Below are positions 54,259-62,464 of a stretch of DNA of 64,000 bases, piece after piece (positions within the stretch are counted from its first letter, which is position 1; the number at the start of each line of letters is the position of its first letter). This DNA comes from an uncultured Clostridia bacterium. GTDB lineage: Bacteria; Bacillota; Clostridia; TANB77; CAG-508. Under the pieces are notes generated by a model. It did no database searches, was not told the DNA's origin, and saw nothing but the letters and a program-made list of their open reading frames with translations. A program made the translations under genes and the position numbers. The stretch lies in contig CAMKSF010000001.1 of NCBI GenBank assembly GCA_946415375.1, forward strand, positions 72,867-136,866. Reading direction: 5' to 3'.

Positions 54259-54561
54259 TTATACATTAAAGCTCTTTACTATTGATTTCATTTCTAGAAT
54301 CAATTCTTTAATATCATCATTCATATTCCAAACAGCATCTTCACTTAAAACTCCTGCCTTTATTTTTGGAATTTCATTGTTTTCATATGCCTCTTTGTCT
54401 TTAAACCAATTAGTACTACCATAATACTTATTAAGCATATTAATATTTTTTTTATTTTTCTTAAATTTTTCTAAAGCATTTTCCACATTTTTTATACAAT
54501 TATTGATATTATCTAATCTTTCTTCATTTTTTCTAATTCTATCAATTGTCTTTTTATCCAT
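54259..54561 (-). CDS. DUF4298 protein
   Basis: The 100-residue helical protein has the DUF4298 features: IRKNEERLDNINNCIKNVE and a YYGSTNWFKDKEAYENNEIP segment, then GVLSEDAVWNMND. Coiled-coil-like and soluble. The function is unknown. It lies between a membrane protein gene and the hydrolase. Confidence 0.88.
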   Translation of the reverse strand: MDKKTIDRIRKNEERLDNINNCIKNVENALEKFKKNKKNINMLNKYYGSTNWFKDKEAYENNEIPKIKAGVLSEDAVWNMNDDIKELILEMKSIVKSFNV

Positions 54562-54575
54562 AACTGATAACCTAC

Positions 54576-55433
54576 CTATTTCTTATTTACACTATATGTA
54601 TGATCTTTAATATCAATTTCATATATTTCTTTTTCTCCTTTTGGAGATTCTAACACCAATTCAGCTTTTCCCGCTTTTTTAAACTCAGCATTTACCATAT
54701 AGTCATCAATATTTTTTTCAAATACAATATATACTTTTCCGAAACTTTCATCTGTTAAATATACTTTATATGTATTATCAAATTTATGCTCTTCTCCATT
54801 TACAAATATCGTAGTGTTATATACAGCTGGCTTAGAAAGCGCCAAACCTGTCATAACAAGAATAATTAAAATACTAATAACTATTCCCACTACTTTATTT
54901 TTCTTGTTGTTAAAAATTGCTATTGGATAAATAATTAGAGTTCCCAAGCAAAATAGAGTTGTTAACAAATGATATGGAAATGAAAACATTGTTTTAGAAA
55001 GATATGTTGAATAGTGTTCTCCAAGAAATACCAATATTGGAGCTAAAATTAATAATCCCCACCATTCATCTTTTTTCATATAGTAACCAATAAATCCCAT
55101 TGGAATTGTTGCAACCGTCCAAATAACCCAGTTTCTATAGTAAGTAATAAATAGACTGCTATGCTTAATTACATCTTGAATAAGATATACTAATGGTTGA
55201 CTTATTAAAAAGTATACCAAACATTTTAAAGCAGAATCTTTTGCTGATTTGCTATTCATTATAATAAGAATACCAAAAAATATCCATACTTCAAAGGATA
55301 CAGTTATATCTGCAAAAGATGTATCTTTTGTCATTGGAATCATAGCCATAATAGCTGTATACACACCTGCTATAATTGCAAATATAATGGTTCTTTTCCA
55401 AGATAGGTTTATTTCTCCAAATAATTTTTTCAT
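54576..55433 (-). CDS. Multi-helix membrane protein with extracytoplasmic C-terminal domain
   Basis: The 285-residue protein has about seven transmembrane helices (up to residue 200) and a C-terminal beta domain, TTIFVNGEEHKFDNTYKVYL and AELVLESPKGEKEIYEID. I recognise no family; it belongs to the accessory neighbourhood of the flavodoxin and NUDIX genes, with 36 bases to the latter. GGAGG precedes the ATG. Confidence 0.6.
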   Translation of the reverse strand: MKKLFGEINLSWKRTIIFAIIAGVYTAIMAMIPMTKDTSFADITVSFEVWIFFGILIIMNSKSAKDSALKCLVYFLISQPLVYLIQDVIKHSSLFITYYRNWVIWTVATIPMGFIGYYMKKDEWWGLLILAPILVFLGEHYSTYLSKTMFSFPYHLLTTLFCLGTLIIYPIAIFNNKKNKVVGIVISILIILVMTGLALSKPAVYNTTIFVNGEEHKFDNTYKVYLTDESFGKVYIVFEKNIDDYMVNAEFKKAGKAELVLESPKGEKEIYEIDIKDHTYSVNKK

Positions 55434-55469
55434 TTTCTTTTCCTCCTTTCAAATAACAAACTTACTTTT

Positions 55470-55883
55470 TTATTTTAAATAATCTTCAATAAATTTTCTT
55501 GAAGGAGAATAAATATTCTCTGGTAAATTATCTAAATCAAACCATTTCCACTCGTCCTCTTTTGTAGGTTCCATAATCTTCAATTCACCGCTATATTTTC
55601 TTGCTATAATGCGCAATGTTATATAATGTCTATCTGGCTGAATGTCATCTGATGCACTAAATAATTCTAATTCATCTATCTCAAGATTAGTTTCTTCTTT
55701 TACTTCTCTTTTTGCTCCTTCAAAAAATGTTTCATTGTATTCTTGTTTTCCACCAGGTAAAGTCCAACAATCAACCTCATATATTCCTCCAGTATCTTTC
55801 CTATTTTTTGACCTGTGACCTAATAATATTTTATTTCCATCTAAAATCATTACACCAATTCCTATTTTGATATACTTGTCCAT
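55470..55883 (-). CDS. NUDIX hydrolase
   Basis: The ATG at 55883 follows AAGGTGG (137 residues). The NUDIX box is GGKQEYNETFFEGAKREV with KEETNLEI, and CWTLPGGKQE is typical of ADP-ribose or nucleotide-sugar type enzymes. The last part (ITLRIIARKYSG) forms the substrate wall. It begins in the 3' end of the flavodoxin gene region and is likely cotranscribed with it. Confidence 0.9.
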   Translation of the reverse strand: MDKYIKIGIGVMILDGNKILLGHRSKNRKDTGGIYEVDCWTLPGGKQEYNETFFEGAKREVKEETNLEIDELELFSASDDIQPDRHYITLRIIARKYSGELKIMEPTKEDEWKWFDLDNLPENIYSPSRKFIEDYLK

Positions 55884-55905
55884 TTTTAATACCACCTTAT
55901 AATTT

Positions 55906-56442
55906 CTATATCCACTCTTCAACTTGTCCTTTTGCTGAATTAACTGTTCCCCCTCTAATTGCTATTCCTGAAGTAATGTCTGCACCATCACATAATTTTT
56001 TTAATTGCATAGGGATACCTGATAATCCAGAACCTTCATGTGTTACAAAAGGTCTTATAATTTTTCCTGTATAATCTAATCCTTGTAATGCTGTAAATAG
56101 TTCTTCTGGCATTCCTCCTAAATACACTGGAGCTCCTACATAAATAACATCATAAGAAGAAATATCTGGAACGCTTTCTTTTATTGGTGCATCGTGACTT
56201 CTTGTTCTTACTTTTGATTCTTCAATACATTGCTTATAATCATCCGAATATGGAGTTAAAGGTTCAACTTTAAACAAATCAGCTCCTACAATGTCTCTAA
56301 TGTATTCCGCAATTACTTCTGTATTTCCTTTATCAATATATCTTATAGTACCACCAACGTAATTTTCACCAGCTCTTGAAAAGTATATTATTAAACTTTT
56401 TTTGCCTTTGTAATCGTCTTTGTTCTCATCAAATAATCCCAT
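55906..56442 (-). CDS. Flavodoxin-family protein
   Basis: The 178-residue protein has the FMN-binding loop SLIIYFSRAGENYVGG and YVGAPVYLGGMPEELFTAL, as in flavodoxin_4 proteins. It is probably an electron carrier or quinone reductase. It starts behind AAAGGAGAATG, and the NUDIX, membrane, DUF4298, hydrolase and cyclophilin-like genes follow in the same direction. Confidence 0.88.
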   Translation of the reverse strand: MGLFDENKDDYKGKKSLIIYFSRAGENYVGGTIRYIDKGNTEVIAEYIRDIVGADLFKVEPLTPYSDDYKQCIEESKVRTRSHDAPIKESVPDISSYDVIYVGAPVYLGGMPEELFTALQGLDYTGKIIRPFVTHEGSGLSGIPMQLKKLCDGADITSGIAIRGGTVNSAKGQVEEWI

Positions 56443-56584
56443 TTTTCATTCTCCTTTCTATAACAATTTTTCTTATACATATTATATAACATTATTGAAA
56501 AAAAATCTATTATTTTTAAAATGTTTTATATGTACACATAATTTTTTTTTACATTTTTATTTTTATTTAAATATATATAAAATA

Positions 56585-56612
56585 AAAGATTATCCATTTA
56601 GATAATCTTTTG
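56585..56612 (-). terminator. Terminator after the GNAT gene
   Basis: AAAAGATTATC pairs with GATAATCTTTT around CATTTA, with T tracts on both sides; 22 bases after the GNAT stop. Confidence 0.85.
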
Positions 56613-56633
56613 TAATCTATAATTTGTATCTAA

Positions 56634-57077
56634 TTATACCTTTTTATAGTAGAATTTCAGATTCTTCATTTCGACTCCACCATAGTATTTTAGAATTCTT
56701 TGCATTCTTTTATTGTCTTCACCTGTTGCACAAGATACAAGCTTAATTTCTTTGTTTTCTTCACGTAGTTTTGAAATAAGTTTAAAGAAAATGCCTTGTT
56801 TTCTATATTCTGGCTCAACATACATTTGTGAAATCCACAATACTTCCCCATCACTAGCCCAATAGAAATATGAATATATAATCATCCCCACCGGCTTATT
56901 GTCTACTTCTGCAACTAAACATTGAAATTTTGGATTTTCACAAAAATAATCTTTATCAATATTTAATTGTAAACCATTGGTCTCTTTCATATTATTAACT
57001 TGATCTATTACTTTATTAGCATAAATTAAAAAATCCTTGTGTTTTTTGTTTGCATGTAATATACAAATATTACTCAT
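56634..57077 (-). CDS. GNAT N-acetyltransferase
   Basis: The 147-residue protein has the GNAT core: ICILHANKKHKDF, CLVAEVDNKPVGMIIYSY and the acetyl-CoA loop VEPEYRKQGIFFKLISKL. The Q/R-x-x-G-x-A motif is read as RKQGIFF, with the last part diverged. The substrate is unknown. It stands alone between terminator and CPBP gene. Confidence 0.85.
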   Translation of the reverse strand: MSNICILHANKKHKDFLIYANKVIDQVNNMKETNGLQLNIDKDYFCENPKFQCLVAEVDNKPVGMIIYSYFYWASDGEVLWISQMYVEPEYRKQGIFFKLISKLREENKEIKLVSCATGEDNKRMQRILKYYGGVEMKNLKFYYKKV

Positions 57078-57200
57078 ATCTACTTACCCTCTCTATTATT
57101 ATCTAATTTCTAAATATCTATTGTTCTACATTTGAACTATCTATATTATACAACAAAAGGAGCAATTATTCTATATTTGCCCCTTAAAAACTCTTCTTTA

Positions 57201-57890
57201 TTATGTTTTATCACTTTTATTAATATAAATTGCATACCCTAAGCACATAGCAATTAGGATTATAGTAGTTACTACATTACTATCACCACTACTAAAAATG
57301 CTTAAAGCATTGAATACCCCATGAAATATAATACATGGAATTAAAGATTTACTTTTATAGAATACAATTACAAGCATATATCCAATTGCAATTGCATAGC
57401 ATAATTGAAGTAATGTTGGAATTAAATCAGCTCCATTTAGTAAATTTACTATGTGCCCTATTCCAAATGTAAGTGAACTAACTATAATAGCTGTTTTTGC
57501 ATTATCTTTTTCCATCATCTTAAATAAGAATCCTCTAAATATTATTTCTTCCAAAAAACCAACATTAATCATAGTTATTATATGGCAAATAATTTCGCCA
57601 CTTGGATTATTTATATGAATTCCATTTCTTAAATTAAACAATGATATTATACATAGTGGTATAAAATACAAAAATTTTTTTGGATTATTGACCTTAGTTA
57701 TACCATAATGTTTTAGTTGTTTAGCTAATATAATTAATGCAAGTATAAGAATAGACAAAATAGTATTAACTATAGCTGATTGATAGCTTATATAACCAAA
57801 ATTTTGCATTATATATGAATTAGCTACCACATATATTATTATTAATCCAATTGTAAATATTGTTTCATATTTTTTCAATATTTTTTCCAT
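57201..57890 (-). CDS. CPBP-family intramembrane metalloprotease, paralogue 2
   Basis: The 229-residue protein equals the length of the protein at 38276-38965 and matches it at most positions (EEIIFRG, FGIGH, HGVFN). The differing residues are mostly in the first helices. The duplication is separated by 19 kb. It is followed downstream by a GNAT gene and lies downstream of the tandem-repeat gene 57960. Confidence 0.9.
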   Translation of the reverse strand: MEKILKKYETIFTIGLIIIYVVANSYIMQNFGYISYQSAIVNTILSILILALIILAKQLKHYGITKVNNPKKFLYFIPLCIISLFNLRNGIHINNPSGEIICHIITMINVGFLEEIIFRGFLFKMMEKDNAKTAIIVSSLTFGIGHIVNLLNGADLIPTLLQLCYAIAIGYMLVIVFYKSKSLIPCIIFHGVFNALSIFSSGDSNVVTTIILIAMCLGYAIYINKSDKT

Positions 57891-57959
57891 AATTCTAGCT
57901 CCTCAAAAATATATTTCAAAATATTTAAAAATATTTTCTTTTTTAACATTCACTTTTTG

Positions 57960-58529
57960 TTATCTTTCATCACCCAAAGTTCTTGCTTGATAAACATTCT
58001 TGATATTCTGTTGTCTATTTCTTTGATCTCTAGTACCCTCACTATCACAAGGCATAGCAAGATTCGGTGCTTTATATCCAGCTCTCTTAAAAGCTAGTCT
58101 TATTCCATGATCTTTTCTATTCTTATCTCTAACTAAAACGCCTTTTTGTGAATAGTACTCTCCATTTTCAAAAGATCCTCTTACAATCCTATCATAAAAG
58201 ATATCTTTTGCAAAAACTTCCTTTTGTAGTGAGCTTAAAACACCGCCAGACCCAAATTTATGCTTTTTCCAACTGATATTCTGCTGTCTATTGTTTTGAT
58301 TTTCAGTACCCTTTCTTATCAAAGGCATATCAAGATTTGGTGCTTTATATCCAGCTCTCTTAAAAGCTAGTCTTATTCCACGATCTTTTCTATTCTTATC
58401 TCTAACTAAAACGCCTTTTTGTGAATAGTACTCTCCATTTTCAAAAGAACCTCTTACAATCCTACCATAAAAGATATCTTCTGCAAAAACTATCTTTTTA
58501 AGTGATCTTAAAATGCCACTCACACTCAT
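57960..58529 (-). CDS. Protein with two 91-residue tandem repeats, unknown
   Basis: The 189-residue protein has two copies of a unit of 91 residues: DIFYGRIVRGSFENGEYYSQ and DIFYDRIVRGSFENGEYYSQ, each followed by KGVLVRDKNRKDRGIRLAFK or ..HGIRLAFK and RAGYKAPNL. It is basic, soluble and has no signal. A GAGGGAGA site precedes the ATG. The first 10 residues look like an amphipathic start of the unit. No family recognised; the repeat number may vary between strains. Confidence 0.65.
   Translation of the reverse strand: MSVSGILRSLKKIVFAEDIFYGRIVRGSFENGEYYSQKGVLVRDKNRKDRGIRLAFKRAGYKAPNLDMPLIRKGTENQNNRQQNISWKKHKFGSGGVLSSLQKEVFAKDIFYDRIVRGSFENGEYYSQKGVLVRDKNRKDHGIRLAFKRAGYKAPNLAMPCDSEGTRDQRNRQQNIKNVYQARTLGDER
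58012..58515 (-). repeat. Tandem DNA repeat, 273-base unit
   Basis: The two halves of the gene share long runs with few changes. Corresponding sites, for example GGCATA at 58051 and 58324, are exactly 273 bases apart, a multiple of three. The near identity of the DNA suggests a recent duplication. Confidence 0.85.
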
Positions 58530-58728
58530 TTTTATTCTCCCTCTTCTTTAAATGATGTAATTATTTATAATTAAATACATTATTATAAATATCTCAACAA
58601 TTTATTAATTATTTTCTTTAATTTTTTTATTATTATAATACAAGAGAGGCAATTTTTCAATATTTGCCTCATATTTTTTTAATTTTTCATATGTAAATTC
58701 ATACTATCTACGTTATAACTCAATTTTA

Positions 58729-59181
58729 TTAGATTACTTTGATGTCATCTATATTCAAAATATCTGCATAAACATCTGCTCTAATGTTATCTTTATCTGA
58801 TAATATTCCTAAACTAATAATATTGTCTTCTGATTCATAGTCTTCAAATATACACTTACCTTCAATTTCCTTTTCATTTCCAAACTCAATTTTTGTAATA
58901 AATTGATGTCCTTCACCTGTTTTATTAAATATCCTATTATTGTATCTAATCTTATCATTAGCAATTCTTTCATAATTCATATTTTCAATTACTGTTCCTA
59001 TATAAATTAATTCATCATCTGGAATTACAACTAATACTTTATCATTACTAAGTTCACATTTTATATATGATGCTGCCTTATCTTCTTCTAAAGAATACCA
59101 TGTTTTGGTTTTTACAATATATCCTTTGCCTTTAATTTGTATCTGTACATTTTCTTTTAAATTGTTTATTAAATACTTCAT
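58729..59181 (-). CDS. DUF4178-like beta protein, uncertain
   Basis: The 150-residue protein begins VQIQIKGKGYIVKTKTWYSL, then KCELSNDKVLVVIPDDELIY, a pattern that recalls DUF4178. The rest (KTGEGHQFITKIEFG, KCIFEDYES) is beta-rich and acidic. The function is unknown. It is not coupled to a neighbour; about 200 bases on each side have no gene. Confidence 0.55.
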   Translation of the reverse strand: MKYLINNLKENVQIQIKGKGYIVKTKTWYSLEEDKAASYIKCELSNDKVLVVIPDDELIYIGTVIENMNYERIANDKIRYNNRIFNKTGEGHQFITKIEFGNEKEIEGKCIFEDYESEDNIISLGILSDKDNIRADVYADILNIDDIKVI

Positions 59182-59352
59182 ACTATCCTCCTTAATAAAA
59201 TCCTTAATTGTTTATATTTGTTCTAATAGTGTTCTTGAATTGTATCTAATTTTATTTAAAACATTATTTTTCCTTTATATTTCAATACTTTCCATTTTTA
59301 ATTATCTTTTATTTGTATCTGACTACAGAATTTATCTATATCTTAACAAATT

Positions 59353-60144
59353 CTAACCTCCAAATCCAAATAAATTATTACTCTCATATTTTCTTAACGA
59401 CTTGTAAAAGAATACTACTGAAACTATTAGCCAAACTATTGTTAAACCTACAATCATAATAAAACTATTTACCGATAAAGTTTTTACTATCTCTACAGGA
59501 ACTGCTCCTAATAATAGTGAAGGCATTACAAAAATGAATATTATTCTTAAAACTCCTGTAAAAGCTCCACCATGATATGTAGATTTTCCAATAAACATAC
59601 CATATAATCCATTTGAAATATTGTATCCATCCATTAGATAAAATGAAATACTCATACATACAAGTCCAAATGAATATAATATAATTCCTGAGCATATAAT
59701 TAGTAATATTGATATTAAATATTGTGCTATAGATAGTTTATTACATATTGCAAATATTATAAAGCATACAATTCCAAATATTAAATCGCCAAAAGCACTT
59801 ACTTGTATTTTTGAAGTTGACACTTTTAATAATATGTTTTTTGGTGTAAGCAAGTATTTGTCAAAATTTCCACTTGATATGTAATCTGGTATTTTAAACA
59901 TTCCCGCAAAAAATCCCATAACTATACCATATGATGTTGTAGATATTCCATATAAGCCAAAAATATCATATGGCTCCCATCCATTTATCTTTCCTATTGT
60001 TTTTCCAAAATAATACCAAAGTATAAGAAATGATATATTATTTAAACACATTCCAATAATAGAGATAAGAAATGAACTTTTTAATTCTTTTTCATTTTTT
60101 ATATTTTTCTTGATATTTAAAATTGCTAATCTTATATTTTTCAT
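59353..60144 (-). CDS. ABC-2 type permease (second subunit)
   Basis: The 263-residue protein has six transmembrane helices and belongs to the DUF990/ABC-2 type: KSSFLISIIGMCLNNISFL, GNFDKYLLTPKNILLKV (the cytoplasmic loop), and SLLLGAVPVEIV. Together with 60146-60943 it forms the membrane part of a heterodimeric exporter. It starts one base after the other permease's stop region. Confidence 0.87.
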   Translation of the reverse strand: MKNIRLAILNIKKNIKNEKELKSSFLISIIGMCLNNISFLILWYYFGKTIGKINGWEPYDIFGLYGISTTSYGIVMGFFAGMFKIPDYISSGNFDKYLLTPKNILLKVSTSKIQVSAFGDLIFGIVCFIIFAICNKLSIAQYLISILLIICSGIILYSFGLVCMSISFYLMDGYNISNGLYGMFIGKSTYHGGAFTGVLRIIFIFVMPSLLLGAVPVEIVKTLSVNSFIMIVGLTIVWLIVSVVFFYKSLRKYESNNLFGFGG

Positions 60145-60145
60145 A

Positions 60146-60943
60146 TTAACCTCCGTTAATCATAGCTTTCTTCTTGGATTTATTATATAAAATATACAAT
60201 ATGCCCCCTAAAATTACTATCCAAACTAATTGCAATAATACTCTATAAATCCATTCATCATTCCATGATTCATACACTGTACTTGTTGCAAAATTAACTG
60301 CTCCAAATGGACTTACATATGCTATAACTTTCATTATAGGCGGAAACATAGAAATTGGTAAATAACTACCACCTAAAACCATTACAAATTTATCAACAAT
60401 CCAATGAATTGGAGATATATCTTCAATAAAAAAAGCCATAATACCAATAATACCATATAGAAATAGTGCAATTATTTGTCCAAAAATGAAAGTTAAAATA
60501 AACGTAAATGTGAATACTATTAAATTAACATTTGGAATACCTAATATTAATATCATTAGTATTGAACCTATTAAACTTATAAATATAAACGAAAAAATTC
60601 CTTGCCCTATTACTTTATAAAAAGATATTTTCAAGTAATTTATTGGTTTATTCATAAACATTTCCACATTACCAGATTTAACATCTGCCATTATTAGTCT
60701 ATCTAATCTTCTTAAATTTAGAATCATAATGCAAAAATATATAAACATACTCCACATTGTTGTTTTGTAATCTACTCCATTTACCATTCCACCTGATATT
60801 TCAAATATATAAGCATATAGCAAAAATACTATAAAGCATCTAGAAAACATATTAAAAATATCTAATATTATATTTGTTTTATCTTGTATTTGATTTTTCA
60901 TAAATAATTTAATTACTGTACTTGCAAATCTAACTTTTTTCAT
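60146..60943 (-). CDS. ABC-2 type permease (first subunit)
   Basis: The 265-residue permease has six helices, with the loop RLIMADVKSGNVEMFMNKP matching the GNFDKYLLTP loop of the partner, and GGSYLPISMFPP before the last helices. It overlaps the ATPase gene by 14 bases. The pair is likely a drug or lipid exporter of the DUF990 type. Confidence 0.87.
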   Translation of the reverse strand: MKKVRFASTVIKLFMKNQIQDKTNIILDIFNMFSRCFIVFLLYAYIFEISGGMVNGVDYKTTMWSMFIYFCIMILNLRRLDRLIMADVKSGNVEMFMNKPINYLKISFYKVIGQGIFSFIFISLIGSILMILILGIPNVNLIVFTFTFILTFIFGQIIALFLYGIIGIMAFFIEDISPIHWIVDKFVMVLGGSYLPISMFPPIMKVIAYVSPFGAVNFATSTVYESWNDEWIYRVLLQLVWIVILGGILYILYNKSKKKAMINGG

Positions 60944-61910
60944 ATATCCCCCTTATTATACTTTCCAGTGATTCATTTTCAATGTTAATATCATCTATAT
61001 CAAATTTTTCAATTAATATTTGCATTGCATCTTTTGTGCTAATAATACTATTTTCTACTTTAATTTCAACATGATTTTTTTCTTTTACTAAATAAGTTAA
61101 TCCATCAGTTAAATCTGGATATTTCTTTAATTCGTTAATTGGATTAATTGATATTTTTTTAGATTTTACATATTCATTAATTAACTTTTTAGTCGGTAAA
61201 TCTATTATTATATTCCCTTTATTTATAATAATACATCTATCACAAATACTTTCAATGTCTTCAGTATCATGACTAGTCAAAAAAATTGTAACTCCTTGCT
61301 CTTCATTTATCCTTCTTAGTAAGTCCCTCAAATTTTTCTTTGATACTACATCTAATCCAATTGTTGGTTCATCTAAAAATATGATTTCAGGCTTATGAAA
61401 TAATGAAACTGCTATTTCAGCTCGCATTCTTTGCCCTAAAGACAACTTTCTAATTGGTTGATCAATAAAACTACTTAATTCAAATAAATCAACTAGTTCT
61501 TTTGTCCTTTCTGTAATAGCATTCTTGTCCATATCATACATTGCACCAAACATTTCCATACTTTCAGTTAATGGCAAATTAGGTAATAACTGACTTCTTT
61601 GTCCGAAAACTGTACCTATTTTATATGCAAGTTTATCTCTATCAACAATAGGAGTTAAACCACATACTTTGATTGTTCCTTTTGTTGGATATAATATCCC
61701 TGTAAGCATTTTAATGGTCGTAGATTTACCAGCACCATTAGGACCAATAAATGCAACTGTTTCTCCTTTTTTTATTGAAAATGAAATATCATTAACTGCA
61801 CTTAAACTTTTTGTATCCTCATTTAATAAATTGTATAAAAAACCTCTTTCTTTGTCTTTTACTTTGTATTTATATTCTTTTTTTAAATTACTTACTTCTA
61901 TTATGTTCAT
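60930..61910 (-). CDS. ABC transporter ATP-binding protein of the ABC-2 exporter
   Basis: The 326-residue protein has Walker A FIGPNGAGKSTT, signature LSLGQRMRAEI and Walker B IIFLDEPTIGLD, and a C-terminal extension of about 80 residues typical of this exporter ATPase group. It is the first gene of the exporter operon, with a 200-base leader upstream. GGGAAGGGATGAAGT precedes the ATG. Confidence 0.92.
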   Translation of the reverse strand: MNIIEVSNLKKEYKYKVKDKERGFLYNLLNEDTKSLSAVNDISFSIKKGETVAFIGPNGAGKSTTIKMLTGILYPTKGTIKVCGLTPIVDRDKLAYKIGTVFGQRSQLLPNLPLTESMEMFGAMYDMDKNAITERTKELVDLFELSSFIDQPIRKLSLGQRMRAEIAVSLFHKPEIIFLDEPTIGLDVVSKKNLRDLLRRINEEQGVTIFLTSHDTEDIESICDRCIIINKGNIIIDLPTKKLINEYVKSKKISINPINELKKYPDLTDGLTYLVKEKNHVEIKVENSIISTKDAMQILIEKFDIDDINIENESLESIIRGIYEKS

Positions 61911-61969
61911 ATTTTACTTCATCCCTTCCCTTTATAATTCTATTGCCAAAATTATTACAATATAGAAAA

Positions 61970-61996
61970 ATAAAAAGCCTTAACAAAAAATCTTAT
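61970..61996 (-). terminator. Attenuator-like terminator in the ABC leader
   Basis: On the minus strand GUCUUAA pairs with UUAAGGC around UAAGAUUUUUUG and is followed by UUUUUAUUUUU, about 60 bases before the ABC start codon. Its position between promoter and start suggests attenuation. Confidence 0.6.
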
Positions 61997-62026
61997 TAAG
62001 ACTCCTTTGCAAGACTTTAAAATCTA

Positions 62027-62061
62027 TTACACCGTGTAAATAACCATCTATCTAGGTTATT
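62027..62061 (-). promoter_or_regulatory. Palindrome and hairpin in the ABC leader
   Basis: TTACAC-C-GTGTAA (62027-62039) is a perfect 13-base palindrome of a form often bound by TetR-type regulators. Next to it AATAACC (62039-62045) and GGTTATT (62055-62061) form a seven-base-pair hairpin. No TetR gene is in the window. Confidence 0.5.
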
Positions 62062-62114
62062 CTATATCGCTCAAAATATATTTATTTCTTAGATATACTC
62101 TTAAATATATATTT

Positions 62115-62143
62115 ATTCTATCATATACTCTAATTTTTGTCAA
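62115..62143 (-). promoter_or_regulatory. Sigma-A promoter of the ABC-2 exporter
   Basis: On the minus strand -35 TTGACA (62138-62143), exactly 17 bases, -10 TAGAAT (62115-62120). It gives a leader of about 200 bases before the ATPase start at 61910. Confidence 0.75.
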
Positions 62144-62191
62144 TATTTTTATGTCAACCGTTTGATTATCATCTTCTATTATTTAATAATT

Positions 62192-62464
62192 CTATTTATT
62201 GTTAGCATTATACAAATTCTTACTCAAGGATTTTGTACTCTTAACCATAGTTTTTTTTACTTCTTTCCAGCTCCACCTTTTATCATTTGTATCTATTTTT
62301 GTATCTAAATGCGAATTGTGCATTTTTTGAAATTTTGCCAAAACTCTTAAACCGTTATCTAATACACTACTAAACAGTTTATTCCATTTTTTTGCCTAAG
62401 AACATTTTAATACACTCAGCACAGTTAGTAGAATGTATTAAATTTAGATTAGATTAGATTTCAT
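62192..62464 (-). pseudogene. Decayed small gene with two frame breaks
   Basis: Downstream of the GNAT gene the minus strand has ATG at 62464 (MKSNLI stop), then an open stretch LIHSTNCAECIKMFLGKKM in another frame, then after an A7 run another frame with LFSSVLDNGLRVLAKFQKMH to the stop TAG at 62192. The first break is at three TCTAA units; one unit less joins ATG to the second part. The second break needs one A less. It would be a protein of about 90 residues. No family recognised. Confidence 0.35.

Noticed and set aside
57960-58529. CRISPR-like or short tandem repeat array
   Set aside because: The repeat is an in-frame 273-base coding duplication, without spacers or short units.
59465-59695. 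Second overlapping frame inside the ABC-2 permease gene
   Set aside because: It lies within a well-conserved six-helix permease and has composition typical of a shadow frame.
61911-62108. T-box or other known riboswitch in the ABC leader
   Set aside because: The T-box AGGGUGGNACCGCG sequence and the cores of preQ1, SAM and other common riboswitches are absent; only palindrome, hairpin and terminator remain.
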